The position numbers and the translations under genes are program-made. From Trebonia sp963777905 (GTDB lineage: Bacteria; Actinomycetota; Actinomycetes; Streptosporangiales; Streptosporangiaceae): a stretch of DNA of 64,000 nt. This document shows positions 50,020 through 59,507 of this stretch, piece after piece; positions within the stretch are counted from its first letter, which is position 1, and each line of letters starts with the position of its first letter. The stretch spans positions 1 through 64,000 of the forward strand of contig CAVZSM010000030.1 of the NCBI GenBank assembly GCA_963777905.1, read 5' to 3'. The notes below the pieces were generated by a model. That model was not told where the DNA came from. It saw only the letters and a list, made by a program, of their open reading frames with translations, and ran no database searches.

Positions 50020-50938
50020 AGACGCGCCGCCCTGCCGACCGTAACTGGCTGCCCTGGATAAGCGCGGCGAGGAGGGTCTTCGTGGCGGCGGTCAGCTGGC
50101 GATGGGCGCTCACCGCCGCCGACAGGTTCCAGCGCATCGGCCGGGTCATCGAACGGGATGGCGCGCAAGGCCCTCCCCTCGCTCGCCCTGCATGGCCGAC
50201 GCCGGCACGAGAGTGGTCCCGAACCCGGCGCGCGCGAGCCTCATCATCAGCGTGTAATCGATGATCTCGAACGCCGACTGCGTGTCGCCAAGGGCACCGT
50301 CGACGATGGCCCGGACGCCCCAGCCCGGCGGGAAGCGCAAGATCATCTCTTCCCCAAGATCGGCGGCGGCGACCCGGTCCCGGCCGGCGAGCGCGATGGT
50401 CCGAGCGGCACACGAACACCATCGGCTCACTCCACAGGTCGTAGAGGACGACGCCGCGCGAGAAGTCGCTGACGCGACCGTTGCCGCCGCTGGCGCACAG
50501 CGCGATGTCTACCGAGCCGTCGCGGACCGATTGCAGGTTGCCCGCGGAACCAGATGAGGACTGGCGCAGCTTGACGATGACGCCGGGATGCCGGTCCCTG
50601 ATGCGCTCGAGCACGTCGGCGAGGTCAAGCGTCCCCGTGTTGAACGTGCAGGCCAGCGTGACCGTGCCGCGGACCTGACCGGAGACTGCCGCCACGTCGT
50701 CCCTGGCCGCCTGGACGGCCTCGAGGATCCGCTGGGCCCCGGCCTGGAGCGCTGCCCCGTGCTCGGTCAGCACGATCGGCGTGACGCTCCGGTCGAACAG
50801 CGGCACCCCGAGCTCCCGCTCCAGCCGGGCGATGGCGCTGGACATGGCCGACTGGACGATGTGAGCGTGCCTGGCGGCGGCGGTGAAACTGCCGGCCTCG
50901 CAGCACGCCAGGAAATAGTCCAGGTCGCGGAGGTCCAC
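50020..50938 (-). pseudogene. LysR-family regulator with three single-base insertions
   Basis: The HTH is intact (DLDYFLACCEAGSFTAAARH, SAMSSAIARLERELGVPL). The effector domain reads normally to VFVCRSDHR, then shifts near 50392. It continues (LAGRDRVAAADLGEEMILRF, FEIIDYTLMMRLARAGFGTT) and shifts again near 50166 and 50138. Removing one G/C at each point restores DHRLAGRD, EGLRAIPFDD and DDPAMRWNLSAA in order. Because three insertions sum to a full codon the original frame returns after the third. Either a recent multi-hit pseudogene or a sequence-quality problem. Ends about 50020; its natural stop is not visible. Confidence 0.7.
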
Positions 50939-51179
50939 GCTGCCATGCTAGGCCCCATCGATGCGATCGATTGCTGGCATCGAAAACAACCGTTATGCAA
51001 GTTCTGATACGAGTTCCGATGGTTGTTCCTGAGCTTGTATTTTCAATTCCAAAGCAATGCCGCTTGATATTTTCTTCGGTTACCGGAGCGGTGACGGGGT
51101 GTTTCAGGTGACACTGCACGGATCTGATAAAACAGCCGGGGCGACGGGGGCTGCAGGGGAGCTAGGGATTGAGGAGGCG

Positions 51180-51883
51180 TTGGGAGGCGTTTCCTGGGAG
51201 ATCCTGCCCACTCCGCTGCGGCAGTTCAGCCTCGGCCGGTACGACGTGTCCGTCCGGTACTTTCCGGCGGCAATCCGGAAGCCGCGTCGGCGGGGACTGG
51301 TACGACGCACGGCTCGGCGCCGACGGCAGCGCGGTCGATCGCGATCGGCGACGTCGCCGGCCACGGTGCCTGTCGCGGCGGCGGGCATGGCCAGGATCGG
51401 CAACGCGCTGCCGGCCTGTCCTTGACTGGCCAGCCCGCCAGCACGCTGCTCGGCTGGCTGAACCGGGTGGTCTGCGCGGACGAGTTCCCGGAACGGGTCG
51501 CCTCGGCGGTGGTCTGCGTGTTGGATCAGGCACGCCCGGTGCTGCGCTGGGCCCAGGCCGGGCATCTGCCGCCGGTGCTCGTCTCCGGCGGCGAGGCGCG
51601 GCTGCTCCCCGGCCGTCCGGCGTGCTGCTCGGCAGCGTGCCAGAACGCGGAGTACGGCCTGGCGTACGAGCAGCTCGCGGCGGGCGACATCCTGTTCTGC
51701 TACACCGACGGGCTGATCGAGCGGCGCGGCAGGGACATCGACGAGGGGCTTGCCGGGCTGCTGGCCGCCGCCGCCGGCTGCCAGCGCGAGACCGCGGACG
51801 ACGCCGTCATCGCGCTATTCGACCGCCTGGAGCCGCCCGCCGCCGACGACGACGTGTGCGTGCTGGCGGTCCGGGTCAACTAG
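51180..51883 (+). pseudogene. Broken SpoIIE-type phosphatase
   Basis: Fragments of a PP2C/SpoIIE domain are scattered in three frames: LGRYDVSVRYFPAA, VGGDWYDARLGADGSAV, IGDVAGHG, AAAGMARIGNALP and then, in one frame, LTGQPASTLLGWLNRVVCAD, LRWAQAGHLPPVL and LFCYTDGLIERRGRDIDEGL. At least four shifts are needed, including a compensated pair near GRPACCSAACQN. No GAF or PAS domain precedes it, so the 5' end is gone too. It overlaps the convergent proA gene by 4 bp. Compare the intact homologue at 22056-23330. Confidence 0.75.
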
Positions 51884-53157
51884 CGGGGCGTCACCACGAA
51901 CTGGCGGAGGGACAGGTCGCGGAACGTCACCGGGCCGCGCGGGCCGGGAACGGCGTCGATGTTGATCCCGGTCTCCGGGACCTGGAGCAGCTTGAAGCCG
52001 TCGAGCAGCCGGGTCGTGGCGTTCCAGAAGGCGCCGGTGCCCGCGTAGCCGCCGAGGAACGCGGCCGCCGCTTCCGCGTCGGTGGCGGCGATCCCCGCAG
52101 CGAGGCCCGAGGTCTCGTCGTTGGCGATCGCGGCCGCCTCCGCCGGGCCGCCGGCCGGGGCGATGGTGACCGTCGCCTCGCGTGCGGAGTCGAGCGCCCA
52201 CTCATAGCCGAGCGGGTGGTCGTGCGGCGGCAGCGACGCGGCGATGCCGAGCGCGCCGAGCCGGGCCGTGATGCCGGGCAGCCAGGCGTCCCACAGCTCC
52301 CGGTCCAGGAGCAGCAGGTTCAGCCTGTTGCACACGCCGAGCCGGTCCAGGCTGTCGGCTATCAGGGCGAAGGCACTGGACCGTTCAGCGGAAGAATGAA
52401 TGTACAGCACCCCGCCGCCGTCAGCGTGCGCCAGCGTCCGCACCCCGTGCGCCGCCCCCTCCGCGGCCAGCGCCCTCGTGCTGTCACCGCTGCCGCGCAG
52501 GATCACCAGCGGGATCAGCTTCGGCTCGCGCACCAGCGCGTACGCGGCGGCCTGCCCTGGCACCCGGACCAGCTGGATCGCCGCCGGGTCGAGGCCGGCC
52601 GCGGTGAGCGCGGGCGCGATCACCTCGTCGGCCAGCGCGATCGCCGACCGCAGCGCCGCGCTTCCCGTGCGCAGCACGCCAGCATTGCGTGACTTGATGA
52701 ACTGCGAGGCGATATCCACCACGACGTTCGGCCTGGCCTCGAAGTTCGCGCCGATCACGCCGACCGGACGGCGCCGCTCGGTGAGCACCAGACCGCCAGG
52801 CAGGTCGCGGATGGTACGGCTTGCGGGCTCCGGCTCGACGTCGGCGAGGATCTTCAGCTGGGCCGCGATCGCCGCCAGCCGCTGCTCGTCAAGCCGCAGC
52901 CGGTCGCGCACCCCGGTCGGCAGGCCCTGGTCCGCGGCGGCCCGCATGTCCTGCTCGTTCGCCGCGAGGACGGCGGGCGCGGCGGCGTCGAGCGCACGGG
53001 CCATGGCGCCAAGCGCGGCGTCGAGCGCGCCGTCGGAAGCGCTGGCCAGGGCCGCCGTCGCGGCGCGGGCCGCGCGCGCGGCGGCCCGCACGGCCGCGGT
53101 CGCCTCCTGGCCCTCGGGTGTCACGCCACCGCCGGCTGGCGCGGGTTGCGTCGTCAT
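51880..53157 (-). CDS. proA: Glutamate-5-semialdehyde dehydrogenase
   Basis: 425 residues from the second of two ATGs (53157), since GGAGGGA lies 6-7 bp upstream of it but almost touches the first (53163). The protein has the aldehyde-dehydrogenase fold of ProA: RRPVGVIGANFEARPNVVVD, LRTGSAALRSAIALADEVI, catalytic Cys in LGVCNRLNLLLLD and the C-terminal YAGTGAFWNATTRLLDGFKL then ETGINIDAVPGPRGPVTF. It reduces gamma-glutamyl phosphate to the semialdehyde in proline synthesis. proB is not adjacent. N-terminal 20 residues are Ala/Gly rich and poorly conserved. Confidence 0.9.
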   Translation of the reverse strand: MTTQPAPAGGGVTPEGQEATAAVRAAARAARAATAALASASDGALDAALGAMARALDAAAPAVLAANEQDMRAAADQGLPTGVRDRLRLDEQRLAAIAAQLKILADVEPEPASRTIRDLPGGLVLTERRRPVGVIGANFEARPNVVVDIASQFIKSRNAGVLRTGSAALRSAIALADEVIAPALTAAGLDPAAIQLVRVPGQAAAYALVREPKLIPLVILRGSGDSTRALAAEGAAHGVRTLAHADGGGVLYIHSSAERSSAFALIADSLDRLGVCNRLNLLLLDRELWDAWLPGITARLGALGIAASLPPHDHPLGYEWALDSAREATVTIAPAGGPAEAAAIANDETSGLAAGIAATDAEAAAAFLGGYAGTGAFWNATTRLLDGFKLLQVPETGINIDAVPGPRGPVTFRDLSLRQFVVTPR

Positions 53158-53174
53158 GACCATTCCCTCCGGTC

Positions 53175-54722
53175 TTAGCTTGGACGGGTCACCAGCGGCG
53201 GCGCGTCGAGCCCGCAGTTCAGGCACTCGAGCGTGTCGCCGTCCGCGGGCGGGCGCGATGACGGTACCGCGGCCGCCCGCGGATTGCGGATGGTCGCGAA
53301 GGCGAGCACGCCGCCAGCCGCCGACACCGCGGCCGCGATCAGCATCGCTGTGTGGAACCCGCTGGTCAGCTCCTCCGGGTGCAGGTAGCTGTCGCCGGTG
53401 ATGCCGGCGAGCACCGGGAGGATGGCCACCGCGATCAGGCTCCCCGTCCGCGCCACGTCGTTGTTGACCGCCGAGGCGATGCCGGCGTGCTCGGCGGGCG
53501 CGGCGGCCAGCGCGGTCGCGGTGAGCGGCGCCACGTTGATCGCCAGCCCGAAACCGAACACGAGAACCGCGGGCAGCACCTGGGTCAGGTAGTCCCCGTT
53601 GCCGTGCACCCGCGTGAACAGGGCCAGGCCAGCGGCGATCACCAGCGGTCCGACAGTCATCTGCAGCCGCGGGCCGATCCTGGCGGAAAGCGCGGCGGAC
53701 CTGGCCGACAGGGCAAGCATGATGGCCGTTATCGGCAGCAGCGCCGTCCCCGCCTCGAGCGCGCTGTACCCGCAGACCTCCTGGAGCACGACGGGCACAA
53801 GGAACAGCGCGCCGCCGAGGGCGCCGTAGACCACGAAGGTGACCGCGTTGGCGGCGGAGAACTGCCGCGACCTGAACACCGACAGCGGCAGCATGGCGTT
53901 GGGGTGACCGGCCTCGACGCGGAGGAACGCCACGAACAGCACCACCCCCGCCAGCAGGCTCGTCAGCACCGGCGGGGACGTCCAGCCGCTTTCCGACGCC
54001 TCGATCAGGCCGTAGGTGATCCCGGCCAGGGCCAGGCTGATCGTGATCGCGCCCATCACGTCGAGGGGCTTGCGGGGGCCGGGGGCGCGCGACTCGGGAA
54101 CGTGCCGCAGCGAGATGACGATGACCGCCGCCGCCAGCGGCAGGTTGATGTAGAACACCAGCCGCCAGGAGACGGCGCTGATCAGATAGCCGCCGAGGAA
54201 CGGCCCGATCGCGGTGGCGACGCCGCCGAGCCCGGACCAGGCGCCGATAGCTCTCGGGCGGTCATCAGGGGTGAACGACGCCTGCAGGATCGCCAGGCTG
54301 CCCGGGGTGAGCAGCGCCGCGCCCACGCCCTGCAGCGCGCGGGCGGCGATCAGGACTCCGGTGCCGGGCGCCAGGCCGCAGATGAGCGAGGCGGTCGCGA
54401 ACCATACCGTGCCGATCACGAAGACCTTCCGGCGGCCGTACGAGTCACCGAGCGCGCCGCCGAGCAGCAGCATCCCGGCCAGGGTGAGCGTGTAGCCGTC
54501 CACGACCCACTGCATGCTGGAGACCGGCGCGTGGAAATCCTTGCCGATCGCGGGCAGCGCGATGCCGACGACGGTCGCGTCGAGCGCGGCAATGCCAGAG
54601 CCGAGGACGGTGGCCGCCAGTACCCAGCGACCGGCGGCACTCTTGTACGCCAGGCTGGGACCGGCACCCGGCGCGGCGCTGGCCGGCAGCGACCGCTCTG
54701 GCGGTCCCTGGGCCGCGCTCAA
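53175..54722 (-). CDS. DHA2-family (EmrB/QacA) MFS exporter
   Basis: 515 residues with 14 membrane helices. GSGIAALDATVVGIALPAIG, the D/GDSYGRRKVF loop and SWRLVFYINLPLAAAVIVIS fix it as a drug/metabolite exporter of the DHA2 group. The C-terminal CLNCGLD pair is unusual for the group. It begins with a TTG that overlaps the stop of the upstream gene (TTGA), so the two are translationally coupled. Substrates are unknown. Confidence 0.85.
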   Translation of the reverse strand: MSAAQGPPERSLPASAAPGAGPSLAYKSAAGRWVLAATVLGSGIAALDATVVGIALPAIGKDFHAPVSSMQWVVDGYTLTLAGMLLLGGALGDSYGRRKVFVIGTVWFATASLICGLAPGTGVLIAARALQGVGAALLTPGSLAILQASFTPDDRPRAIGAWSGLGGVATAIGPFLGGYLISAVSWRLVFYINLPLAAAVIVISLRHVPESRAPGPRKPLDVMGAITISLALAGITYGLIEASESGWTSPPVLTSLLAGVVLFVAFLRVEAGHPNAMLPLSVFRSRQFSAANAVTFVVYGALGGALFLVPVVLQEVCGYSALEAGTALLPITAIMLALSARSAALSARIGPRLQMTVGPLVIAAGLALFTRVHGNGDYLTQVLPAVLVFGFGLAINVAPLTATALAAAPAEHAGIASAVNNDVARTGSLIAVAILPVLAGITGDSYLHPEELTSGFHTAMLIAAAVSAAGGVLAFATIRNPRAAAVPSSRPPADGDTLECLNCGLDAPPLVTRPS

Positions 54723-55531
54723 TCGCGTGGACCGGTCAACGGCGGCCTGCCGACCGCCTCAGCGCGCACGACGGGACCGCGCCGCAGATCCGCGACGATG
54801 TCCCGGCCCAGCCTCCTCATCTCCCGCCGGTTCAGCGTCGCGCCGAGTATTGCGCCGGTGAACAGCGGGGCGAGGGAGAACGTTGACCGGCGAACCCGGG
54901 CCAAGAGCCGCCGCCGCAGCTGCCTGGCCAGCGGCGACCCGGCTGCGAGCAGCAGTCCGCCGGGGACCGTGTAGAAGCCGCGCCGGTGCGCCCAGGCCGC
55001 CAGGTACGCGCGCGCCCGCTCGGCGGAGTTGCCGGTGGCCGGAACGCCGTACGCCTCGTGCAGCTCGGCGACGAGCTTGAGCTCGATCCCCACCACCGCC
55101 AGCGTCTCGGCCGCCACCTCCGCGGGGAACGCGGGCAGCACGGGCAGCGCCGCCCAGGCACCAGTGGCCCCGCCGACCGCCATCGCGGCGCGCGCCGCGT
55201 GATCGATGAGCAGCTCGCCGATCTCCTCGTCGGAGCGGCCGGGAAACTGGGCGCGCAGCGTGGCCTGGTCCCTGACCCGCAGCCGGGGTCCCATAGCGAC
55301 GACCTGCGCGGTCAGCCAGTTGAGCAGCGACGCCGCGCCGCGGCCAGCCGTCCCCGCGCCCCGCCGGGCACTGCCCGCGACCCGGTTGGCCGAGCGGGCC
55401 ACGCCGCGCAGCGCCCTGACCAGCCGGCGCGGGTCCGGCGCCTGTTCCTGCTCCGACAACTCGACGGCGACCTCGGCCGCCTGCCGGGCCGCATCCGTGT
55501 CCTGCACGTCCCCACTTTCCCAACTGGCCAT
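54719..55531 (-). CDS. EcsC-like protein
   Basis: 270 residues from the ATG at 55531 (AGG at good spacing; a GTG at 55540 is an alternative). The centre resembles EcsC family proteins: SDEEIGELLIDHAARAAMAV, then a hydrophobic GG-containing stretch AVGGATGAWAALPVLPAFPA and AVVGIELKLVAELHEAYG. N- and C-terminal parts are Arg-rich. The role is unknown; EcsC is linked to ABC exporters in other bacteria. It is coupled to the MFS exporter gene by overlapping start/stop. Confidence 0.6.
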   Translation of the reverse strand: MASWESGDVQDTDAARQAAEVAVELSEQEQAPDPRRLVRALRGVARSANRVAGSARRGAGTAGRGAASLLNWLTAQVVAMGPRLRVRDQATLRAQFPGRSDEEIGELLIDHAARAAMAVGGATGAWAALPVLPAFPAEVAAETLAVVGIELKLVAELHEAYGVPATGNSAERARAYLAAWAHRRGFYTVPGGLLLAAGSPLARQLRRRLLARVRRSTFSLAPLFTGAILGATLNRREMRRLGRDIVADLRRGPVVRAEAVGRPPLTGPRD

Positions 55532-55714
55532 ATACGGCACCTACCCGGAGAAGCGACTTATGACCCAAGGTCCCAGGATCGCAGATGGCCGGGCGCGCAC
55601 AGCGAGCACTCGGTCACAGGTTATTGGCATAAGCACTACTTGTATCAGACAGATCGCCTATAGTGACGCTCAGATCGATCGCAGCCTGATCCCGGGTCAA
55701 CCAGGAGCGCACCT

Positions 55715-56866
55715 ATGGCCGAGACGGCGCTGAACGAGACGCGGCAATACCCTCACCTCGCCGTCCCGCTCGCACCGCAGCCACCCGGACCGCGCGTTTC
55801 CGTCGCGGCGCGGGTCTCCGGGCCGATCCCCGCTCCGGCGCCGCCGCCCGAGGCACAGCTCGCCCGCATGTGGCTCGCCGCGCTCGCCGTCGCCGGGGAC
55901 GAGGCCGGCGCTGGCACCGACATTCCCATGGACATGCCGACCGCGCGGAGCTTTCTCACCAGGCAGTCGGCCGCGCTCGTTTCGATCCTGCTCGGCTCGC
56001 CGTTCCGGCCGCGGCAGGCCGCCGCCGTCGGGCATGCCCTCGTCAAGGCGGATTTCGTCGGTGCCGACGTGCTCGGGCGCAGCCTCCGGGTGCTGATCTT
56101 GCGGCTGCCCGCGCTGCTCGCCGCGGCGGCGCGGGCCGGCGCGACGCGCGCCGGGGAAGAGGACATGGAACAGCGCGTCGCGGCCGTCACCGAGGCCCTC
56201 GCGAACGGTTACGTCCGCGCGCTGCGCGACCGGACCCTTGAGGAACAGGAGTCGATCAGGCGCGCCGAGCTTGACGCCCAGCGGATCATCAGCGACCAGC
56301 TCAGGCACCAGGCGCTGCACGACCCGCTCACCGGCCTGCCGAACCGCGCGGCCGCGTTCGACCGGCTGTCCGCGGCGCTCGAGACCGGCAGCAGCGGCCG
56401 GATCGGCCTGTGCTATCTGGACCTCGACGGCTTCAAGGCGGTCAACGACCGGTACGGCCATGACGCCGGCGACGAGCTGCTCGTGAACGTGGCCGACCGG
56501 ATCGCCACCGCGGCGCGCGACGCCGACGCGCTCGCCGCGCGGATCGGCGGTGACGAGTTCATCGTGCTCGCCGACCCCTCGCCGGGCGAACGGGCCATGA
56601 TCGCACTCGCCGCCGCCATCCTCGGCGAGCTGCGCAGGCCGATCTCGCTGCGCATCGGCTGGGTCGGCATCTCGGCGTGCGCCGGCGTCGTCGAGTGTGC
56701 CGCGGGATCGCCCGCGGCGGCGACCATGGTCGCCGATGCCGACGCCGCCCTGTACCTGGCTAAGTCTCGGGGGCCGGGGCGGTGGGCTGTGTTCGACTCC
56801 GCTCGTCAGCCGGGGCTCCGATTCGCGCCGGGCCGCGGGTGGCCAGCACCGATCCGGCGAGGATAA
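55715..56866 (+). CDS. Diguanylate cyclase (GGDEF)
   Basis: 383 residues, AGGAG upstream of the ATG. An N-terminal helical region of about 190 residues (Pro-rich to about 45, then ARMWLAALAVAGDEAG and several helices ending in EQESIRRAELDAQRIISDQL) precedes a complete GGDEF domain: HDPLTGLPNRAAAFDRLS, YLDLDGFKAVNDRYGHDAGD and the active RIGGDEF. It should make cyclic-di-GMP. No EAL domain, no membrane segment. Its 3' end overlaps the convergent DMT transporter by 107 bp. Confidence 0.92.
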   Translation: MAETALNETRQYPHLAVPLAPQPPGPRVSVAARVSGPIPAPAPPPEAQLARMWLAALAVAGDEAGAGTDIPMDMPTARSFLTRQSAALVSILLGSPFRPRQAAAVGHALVKADFVGADVLGRSLRVLILRLPALLAAAARAGATRAGEEDMEQRVAAVTEALANGYVRALRDRTLEEQESIRRAELDAQRIISDQLRHQALHDPLTGLPNRAAAFDRLSAALETGSSGRIGLCYLDLDGFKAVNDRYGHDAGDELLVNVADRIATAARDADALAARIGGDEFIVLADPSPGERAMIALAAAILGELRRPISLRIGWVGISACAGVVECAAGSPAAATMVADADAALYLAKSRGPGRWAVFDSARQPGLRFAPGRGWPAPIRRG

Positions 56867-57689
56867 GCGCGAACGCCACGCCGATGGCCGGCGTCAGCTG
56901 CTCGCCGAGGACTCCGGCGCCGAGTGCGACCGCCACCGCGGGGTTGAGGTACGTGACGACCGTGGCGCGGGCCGCGCCGACCTCCGCGATGAGCATGAAG
57001 TAGCCGACCAGTCCGGCCGCCGTGCACACCGCGCCGAGCGCTGCCAGCGAGGCGAGCACCCGCGCGGAGGGAACCGCGTGCGGCCAGGTGAGCACCGCCG
57101 CGGGCGTGTAAACGACGGCGGCGATGACCAGGCAGGTCGCGTTGGCCGCGATGCTCGGCACGCCAACCAGCTTGCGGTTGGCGATCATCGGTCCCGCGGC
57201 GTAACAGACCGCGGTGAGCAGCACCTCGGCGTCGGCCAGCAAGTCGCCGCGCCCGGCGTTGGGGGCGGCGAGCAGCGCCACGCCCCCGAACCCGAGCGCG
57301 AGCCCGGCGGCCCGGGCCCTGCTCAGCCGCTCGCGGCCGAAGAACCAGGCGAGCAGCGCCCCGATCGCGGGCACAGAGGCGATCAGCAGGCCGCTCGTCG
57401 AGCTGGACAGCCGGTGTTCCGCGGTGGACAGCAGCGCCCACGGCGCGATGATCTCTATGACCGCGTAGGCCAGGACCCACCGCCAGTAACGGCGCAGCAG
57501 CGCGCGCCCCTCGGGTCGCCAGGCGCCCTGCGCCAAGGCCACCGGCACCAGGATGAGGGCCCCGACCGTGACCCTCGTCCAGACGAGCACGGGCACGGAC
57601 ACCCCGCTGTCCGCGACCTTGATAAGCAGGTACGGGATGCCCCAGATGACACCCATCGCCGCGAACAAGAGCGCGCCACGCCTGCTCAA
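56760..57689 (-). CDS. DMT-family (EamA) transporter
   Basis: 309 residues, ten helices in two EamA halves (LLFAAMGVIWGIPYLLIKVA; GYFMLIAEVGAARATVVTYL, LGAGVLGEQLTPAIGVAFAL). It probably exports a small metabolite. The hydrophilic tail (about 25 residues) lies entirely opposite the end of the GGDEF gene. It is the second DMT gene in the window, not closely similar to that at 28465-29451. Confidence 0.88.
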   Translation of the reverse strand: MSRRGALLFAAMGVIWGIPYLLIKVADSGVSVPVLVWTRVTVGALILVPVALAQGAWRPEGRALLRRYWRWVLAYAVIEIIAPWALLSTAEHRLSSSTSGLLIASVPAIGALLAWFFGRERLSRARAAGLALGFGGVALLAAPNAGRGDLLADAEVLLTAVCYAAGPMIANRKLVGVPSIAANATCLVIAAVVYTPAAVLTWPHAVPSARVLASLAALGAVCTAAGLVGYFMLIAEVGAARATVVTYLNPAVAVALGAGVLGEQLTPAIGVAFALILAGSVLATRGPARIGAPADERSRTQPTAPAPET

Positions 57690-57845
57690 CCGCCACCTGC
57701 CGTCCGCCGGGAAGTTTCCGACAAGGCCAAAGCGCCGGCCGCAGCGAATATTCCGGACTTAGCGGCCGGGGCAGGCGCCGAGCGGCCGAAGCTGCGCAAG
57801 GCTGACGACTTCGCACCGCGTCGGCATCCCGGTTACCCTGCGGAG

Positions 57846-59462
57846 GTGATCCCAGCTCAGGCCGACGCCGGCGCAGGCACCGCACCGGCATCCGCGCGCC
57901 AGGCGAGCCCGCCGCTGCGGTTGCGCTGGGCGCTCGCGACCGGGCTGGCCGGAGGCCTGGCGCTCGCCGCGGCTTTCCCGCCCGCGGGTATCTGGCCGCT
58001 CGCCGCGGCCGGGCCCGCGCTGCTCGCGATCGCGCTGTCCGGCCGGTCGCTGCGCGCCTCGTTCGCCGTCGGGCTGGTCTTCGGCATCGCCTTCTTCTTC
58101 CCGTTGCTGGCGTGGGTGCTCAACGTCGCCTGGTTCGCCTGGGTCGCGCTCGCCGCCGCCTCGGCGGTCATCCTCGCGGTGCTGGCGATCGCCCAGCGCG
58201 TGCTGCTCAACTTGCCGGGCTGGCCGGTCGCGGTCGCGGGCTGGTGGGTTGCGCTCGAGGCGCTCAGGGACCGCTGGCCGTGGGGCGGCTTCCCGTGGGG
58301 CAGGCTCGCGATGAGCCAGGCCACCGCGCCCACCAGGGGCTGGGCGGCGATCGGCGGCACCCCGGTGCTGACGTTCGCCGTGGCGCTCTTCGGCGCCACC
58401 CTCGCCTGGGCGGTCCTCACCCTGTGGCCGGGGCCCGCGACGAGCGCCGCGCCGCGACGGCGGGCCGTGCTGGCAACACTGGCGCTGGCCGGCACCGCGG
58501 GCCTCGCCGTCCTGCCCGCCGCGCTCCCCCTCGACCCGGTGCCGGCCGGCGCCGCGACCACCGTGGTAGCCGCCATCCAGGGCAACGTCCCGCGGGCGCG
58601 GGCAAGCCTGGCCGATCAGGTCAGCGATTACCAGACGGTCACGCAAAACCACGTGGCCGCCACCGACAAGCTGGCGCAGGAGGTCAGCGACGGCAAGCTG
58701 CCGAAACCCGACCTGGTGATCTGGCCGGAGAACTCCACCGAGATCGACCCCACCGTCTACCCGCCGGTCTACGATCAGATCGCCAGCGCGGCGAAGGCCA
58801 TCGGCACGCCGATCCTGGTCGGCGCAAACCTGCAGAACCCCCAGCGCAACGCCGGAGTGCTCTGGCTGCCCGGTACCGGGCCTGAGCCGCACTACTACGT
58901 CAAGCGCCAGCTTGTTCCGTTCGGCGAGTACATCCCGTTCCGGAGCATCATCAGCAAGATCACGTCGCTGACCCAGTTGCAGCCGGTGGACTACACGCCC
59001 GGCCGCTCCAACTACGTGTTCCACCTCGGGCAGATCCGGCTCGGCGACGTTATCTGCTACGAAGTCGGCTTCGACAACCTCGTGCGGTCCGACGTCCAGG
59101 ACGGCGCGAACCTGCTCAGCATGCAGACCAACGACGCCACGTTCGAGCGCGACGGGCAGACCGGGGAGACCGGCCAGCAGCTCGCCATGGCGCGGATCCG
59201 CGCCGTCGAGCACGACCGCGCCGTGGTCGTCGCGTCCACCACCGGGTACAGCGCGATCATCGCGCCCGACGGGCAGCTGATCACCAGCAGCGGCACCTGG
59301 CAGCAGGCGGAGCTCGAGGCGCGGGTGCCGCTGGTCAGCTACACGACGCTGGCCGACCGGGTGGGCCCGTGGCCGGAGTACGTGATCGTCGTGCTCACCG
59401 TCGCTGCTCTCGCGTACGCCGCGATTCGGCAACAGGCCGCCGGCGCAGGACAACGCCGGTAA
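57846..59462 (+). CDS. lnt: Apolipoprotein N-acyltransferase
   Basis: 538 residues from the GTG at 57846 (the open frame goes far upstream through the DMT gene's complement, which is not coding here). About eight helices in the first 220 residues (LAAAFPPAGIWPLAAAGPAL, WPWGGFPWGRLAMSQA) precede a nitrilase domain with the triad Glu (LVIWPENSTEID), Lys (YYVKRQLVPFGEYIPFR) and Cys (GDVICYEVGFD). It N-acylates the lipoprotein Cys at the membrane. A last helix is at the C-terminus. Its likely substrates in this window include the lipoproteins at 2710 and 59508. Confidence 0.92.
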   Translation: MIPAQADAGAGTAPASARQASPPLRLRWALATGLAGGLALAAAFPPAGIWPLAAAGPALLAIALSGRSLRASFAVGLVFGIAFFFPLLAWVLNVAWFAWVALAAASAVILAVLAIAQRVLLNLPGWPVAVAGWWVALEALRDRWPWGGFPWGRLAMSQATAPTRGWAAIGGTPVLTFAVALFGATLAWAVLTLWPGPATSAAPRRRAVLATLALAGTAGLAVLPAALPLDPVPAGAATTVVAAIQGNVPRARASLADQVSDYQTVTQNHVAATDKLAQEVSDGKLPKPDLVIWPENSTEIDPTVYPPVYDQIASAAKAIGTPILVGANLQNPQRNAGVLWLPGTGPEPHYYVKRQLVPFGEYIPFRSIISKITSLTQLQPVDYTPGRSNYVFHLGQIRLGDVICYEVGFDNLVRSDVQDGANLLSMQTNDATFERDGQTGETGQQLAMARIRAVEHDRAVVVASTTGYSAIIAPDGQLITSSGTWQQAELEARVPLVSYTTLADRVGPWPEYVIVVLTVAALAYAAIRQQAAGAGQRR

Positions 59463-59507
59463 ACTGACCATCCCTCAGGAGTCACCTCGAGAGAGGATGG
59501 ACCCAGC

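Noticed and set aside
48752..50938. A single 728-residue protein starting with a LysR HTH
   Set aside because: It is a composite: LysR with shifts, the complement of the ECF gene, then part of the anti-sigma gene.
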